64,000 nucleotides of DNA from Solimonas_A sp052035235 (GTDB taxonomy: Bacteria > Pseudomonadota > Gammaproteobacteria > Nevskiales > Nevskiaceae), in the NCBI GenBank assembly GCA_052035235.1, contig JBPOHT010000031.1:1-64000 (forward strand). Direction: 5' to 3'. The notes under the pieces were generated by a model, which ran no database searches, had not been told where the DNA came from, and saw only the letters and a list, made by a program, of their open reading frames with translations. Made by a program: the position numbers and the translations under genes. Of this stretch, positions 61,951 to 64,000 are shown in pieces. Numbering within the stretch: position 1 is the first letter of the stretch; every line of letters begins with the position of its first letter.

Positions 61951-63849
61951 GTGACCCGCCTGCGCCCCCTGCTTGCCTTGGTGTTCCTGTGGCCCTTCTT
62001 GTCGCTGGCAGCCGGTGACGCCCAGACCACTTGGCGCCTGCTCGACTATATCGCCGTCGACTACACCGGCGCTGTGGACAAGAGCGGGACGATCATCGAT
62101 GCAGCCGAATATGCCGAGATGAGCGAGTTCGCCGACTCGGTGAGCCGCCAGCTCGGTGCGCTGGCGCCAACGCCGGCACAGCCGGCGCTGGTCCAGGCTG
62201 CGGAGGATCTGAAGGCTGCCATCGCGGCCAAGGCCGATCCCGGCGCCGTGGCCACGCAGGCTCGCGGGCTGGGTGCGAAGCTCCTGGAGGCCTACCCGGT
62301 ACCGCTGTCGCCGAAGGCAGCGCCGGACCTCGCGCAGGGGCTGACGCAGTACGCCACGCTCTGCTCTGGCTGCCATGGCGCCAGTGGGCATGGCGATGGG
62401 GCGCTCGCGGCCGGCATGGATCCGCCGCCGGTTGATTTCACGGATAGCGCCCGGGCACGCGAGCGCAGCGTCTTCGCCCTCTACCAGGTCATCAGCCAGG
62501 GCCTGGAAGGCACTGCCATGCCGTCCTTCGCGAATCTGCCGGACACCGAGCGCTGGGCGCTGGCCTTTGTGGTCGGGCAGTTCGCCTTCCCGCAGAACCA
62601 GGCCGAGGCCGGCGACCGATTCTGGCAGCAAGCGGCAACGAAGGAAGCCATCCCGGACATGGCTGCCCTGGCCACGATGACGCCCGCCACGCTGGAAGCT
62701 CGCCTCGGTGCCGAGCAAGGCCAGACCGTCACGGCCTATTTGCGGCGCCATCCGGCCGCAGTGCTGCGGTCTACCCAGGGATCGCTGCAGCTTGTGCGTG
62801 ATCGACTGGAACAGGCGGTTGCCGCCTATCGCAAGGGCGATCGCGACGCCGCCTCCCAAGCGGCCGTCTCCGCCTATCTCGACGGCTTCGAGCCTGTGGA
62901 GCCGATCCTGGCCGTCAAGGATCCCGAACTGATGCGCTCGCTGGAAATGGCGATGACGGAACTGCGCGGACGCCTGTCAGCCGGCGCGCCGGTGGACGAG
63001 ATCGCCGGCCGAGTGGAGGCGTTGCAATCCCGGCTCGGCGCGGCGGAGCAGACCTTGCAGGCCTCTGAAGCGGACGCCGGCTCTGCCTTTGTAGGTGCCT
63101 TCACCATCCTCTTGCGCGAGGGCCTGGAAGCCCTGTTGATCGTGATCGCCATCATCGCGTTCCTGCGCAAGGCCGGCCGTACCGAAGTGCTGCCCTACGT
63201 GCATGCCGGTACGGGCGCCGCCCTGCTGGCGGGCGTGGCGACCTGGGGCGCGGCGACGTACCTGATCAACATCAGCGGTGCCAGCCGCGAGCTGACCGAA
63301 GGAGTCGCCGCTCTGTTTGCGGCGGCCGTGCTGTTGTTCGTCGGCATCTGGATGCATGGCAAAAGTCAGGCTGGCGCCTGGCAGAAGTATGTCAAGGAGC
63401 AGATCGGCGCCGCCTTGTCGCGTCGCTCGGGCTGGTTCCTGTTCCTGCTGGCCTTCGTGGTGGTGTATCGCGAAGTCTTCGAAACCATCCTGTTCTACGT
63501 CGCACTGTGGAGTCAGGGTTCCGGCCATGCGGTGATCGCGGGTGCGGTAGCCGCCATTGCAGCCCTTGCGGTGATCGCGTGGCTGATGCTGCGTTACTCG
63601 CGCAAGCTGCCCATTGGAACCTTCTTCACGATCAGCGCGGTGCTGATGGCGATCCTGGCGGTGATGCTGACCGGCAAGGGTATAGCCGCCCTGCAGGAGG
63701 CCAACTTGCTCTCAGCCAGGTTGCTGGATCTGCCCCGGTTCGATTGGATCGGCTTCTATCCCACCTTGCAGGGCATCGTGGCTCAGGTGGTTTGTGCCTC
63801 CGTGCTGATGGCCGGCTTTGCCTATAACCGCCGCCGTGCCGTCGCCTGA
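61951..63849 (+). CDS. cytochrome c - FTR1 permease fusion (PbrT-like)
   Basis: 632 aa from GTG 61951. Signal peptide to LSLAAG. A cytochrome c domain with CSGCHGASGHGDG (about residue 140) precedes an FTR1-type permease with seven helices: FTILLREGLEALLIVIAIIAFLR and VVYREVFETILFYVAL supply the two RExxE metal motifs. Matches the lead-uptake protein PbrT and bacterial FTR1 permeases. The CadR/PbrR promoter upstream favours the Pb role; ferrous iron uptake is the alternative. Confidence 0.85.
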   Translation: MTRLRPLLALVFLWPFLSLAAGDAQTTWRLLDYIAVDYTGAVDKSGTIIDAAEYAEMSEFADSVSRQLGALAPTPAQPALVQAAEDLKAAIAAKADPGAVATQARGLGAKLLEAYPVPLSPKAAPDLAQGLTQYATLCSGCHGASGHGDGALAAGMDPPPVDFTDSARARERSVFALYQVISQGLEGTAMPSFANLPDTERWALAFVVGQFAFPQNQAEAGDRFWQQAATKEAIPDMAALATMTPATLEARLGAEQGQTVTAYLRRHPAAVLRSTQGSLQLVRDRLEQAVAAYRKGDRDAASQAAVSAYLDGFEPVEPILAVKDPELMRSLEMAMTELRGRLSAGAPVDEIAGRVEALQSRLGAAEQTLQASEADAGSAFVGAFTILLREGLEALLIVIAIIAFLRKAGRTEVLPYVHAGTGAALLAGVATWGAATYLINISGASRELTEGVAALFAAAVLLFVGIWMHGKSQAGAWQKYVKEQIGAALSRRSGWFLFLLAFVVVYREVFETILFYVALWSQGSGHAVIAGAVAAIAALAVIAWLMLRYSRKLPIGTFFTISAVLMAILAVMLTGKGIAALQEANLLSARLLDLPRFDWIGFYPTLQGIVAQVVCASVLMAGFAYNRRRAVA

Positions 63850-63869
63850 GGCCGGAGCACATTCTCTCG

Positions 63870-64000
63870 ATGAACAAAAAAGCCGTGACTAATCTGAAGA
63901 TCGGGCAGGGGGCCACCCCAACTGGGGCCGTCCGGGGCGCGGAACTACTCTGCCCGCGCCATGTACTAAGCGGGTACGTCTGCGGGGCCGCTTCCGATGG
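63870..64000 (+). CDS. possible start of a gene cut by the window end
   Basis: From ATG 63870 the frame stays open to the last base: 43 codons, MNKKAVTNLKIGQGATPTG onward. The GGAG at 63852 is rather far. No domain recognised; it may be chance. Confidence 0.25.
   Translation, partial: MNKKAVTNLKIGQGATPTGAVRGAELLCPRHVLSGYVCGAASD

Overview
The window is GC-rich, tightly packed proteobacterial DNA. Fused fatty-acid/sterol beta-oxidation enzymes, CusCBA, PbrT-like and CopA-type metal genes, and paired CCCTCTCCC-type intergenic repeats suggest a gammaproteobacterium, perhaps of the Nevskiales/Xanthomonadales. The lineage is an inference from gene content only.

Layout. (1) 1-7238: lipid-CoA oxidation cluster: an MFE-2-like fusion (SDR + hydratase + three SCP2 domains, 5' end cut by the window), an SCPx-type thiolase, a free SCP2 protein, an alpha/beta hydrolase, a DUF1330 protein and an alpha-methylacyl-CoA racemase. 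(2) 7433-18764: pyruvate carboxylase, a DUF72 protein, an M19-like lipoprotein, a polytopic membrane protein, a patch of small orphan genes that includes two divergent paralogues, and a class V aminotransferase. (3) 18782-22492: a SoxR-type promoter drives a monooxygenase-like gene that is cut off by the end of a Tn3-family transposon. (4) 22689-28737: accessory region with an active-site-less UmuD-like protein, a four-gene toxin-antitoxin-like operon, an Xre regulator, and a minus-strand unit made of two PPP-type phosphatases, an atypical long-variable-arm tRNA and a third metallophosphoesterase. (5) 28731-31214: AraC regulator, DUF2269 membrane protein, sterol-desaturase-like protein.

(6) 31431-63849: a large metal-resistance island. 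cusCBA is followed by small exported Cys-rich or repeat proteins, a Csp-like protein and a DUF305 protein (31431-40252). A minus-strand copper operon of about ten genes (54129 to 43499) encodes a CopL-like protein, a TolC protein with a Met/His tail, a Met/His-rich protein, a CopA-type multicopper oxidase, a cytochrome c-SnoaL fusion, a Cu P-type ATPase, a rhodanese-cyclase fusion, an outer-membrane protein, a DUF411 protein and a cysteine-free MerR protein. A TonB receptor with a Fur box lies back to back with copZ-copA-cueR under CueR-type promoters. Last comes a CadR/PbrR-controlled unit with two CDF-like transporters and a cytochrome-FTR1 (PbrT-like) protein.

Together, region 6 would oxidise, bind, pump and expel copper across both membranes, with a separate Cd/Pb(/Zn) module. 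The most unusual unit is the phosphatase-phosphatase-tRNA-phosphoesterase arrangement at 25277-28295. No gene-free stretch exceeds 300 bases.
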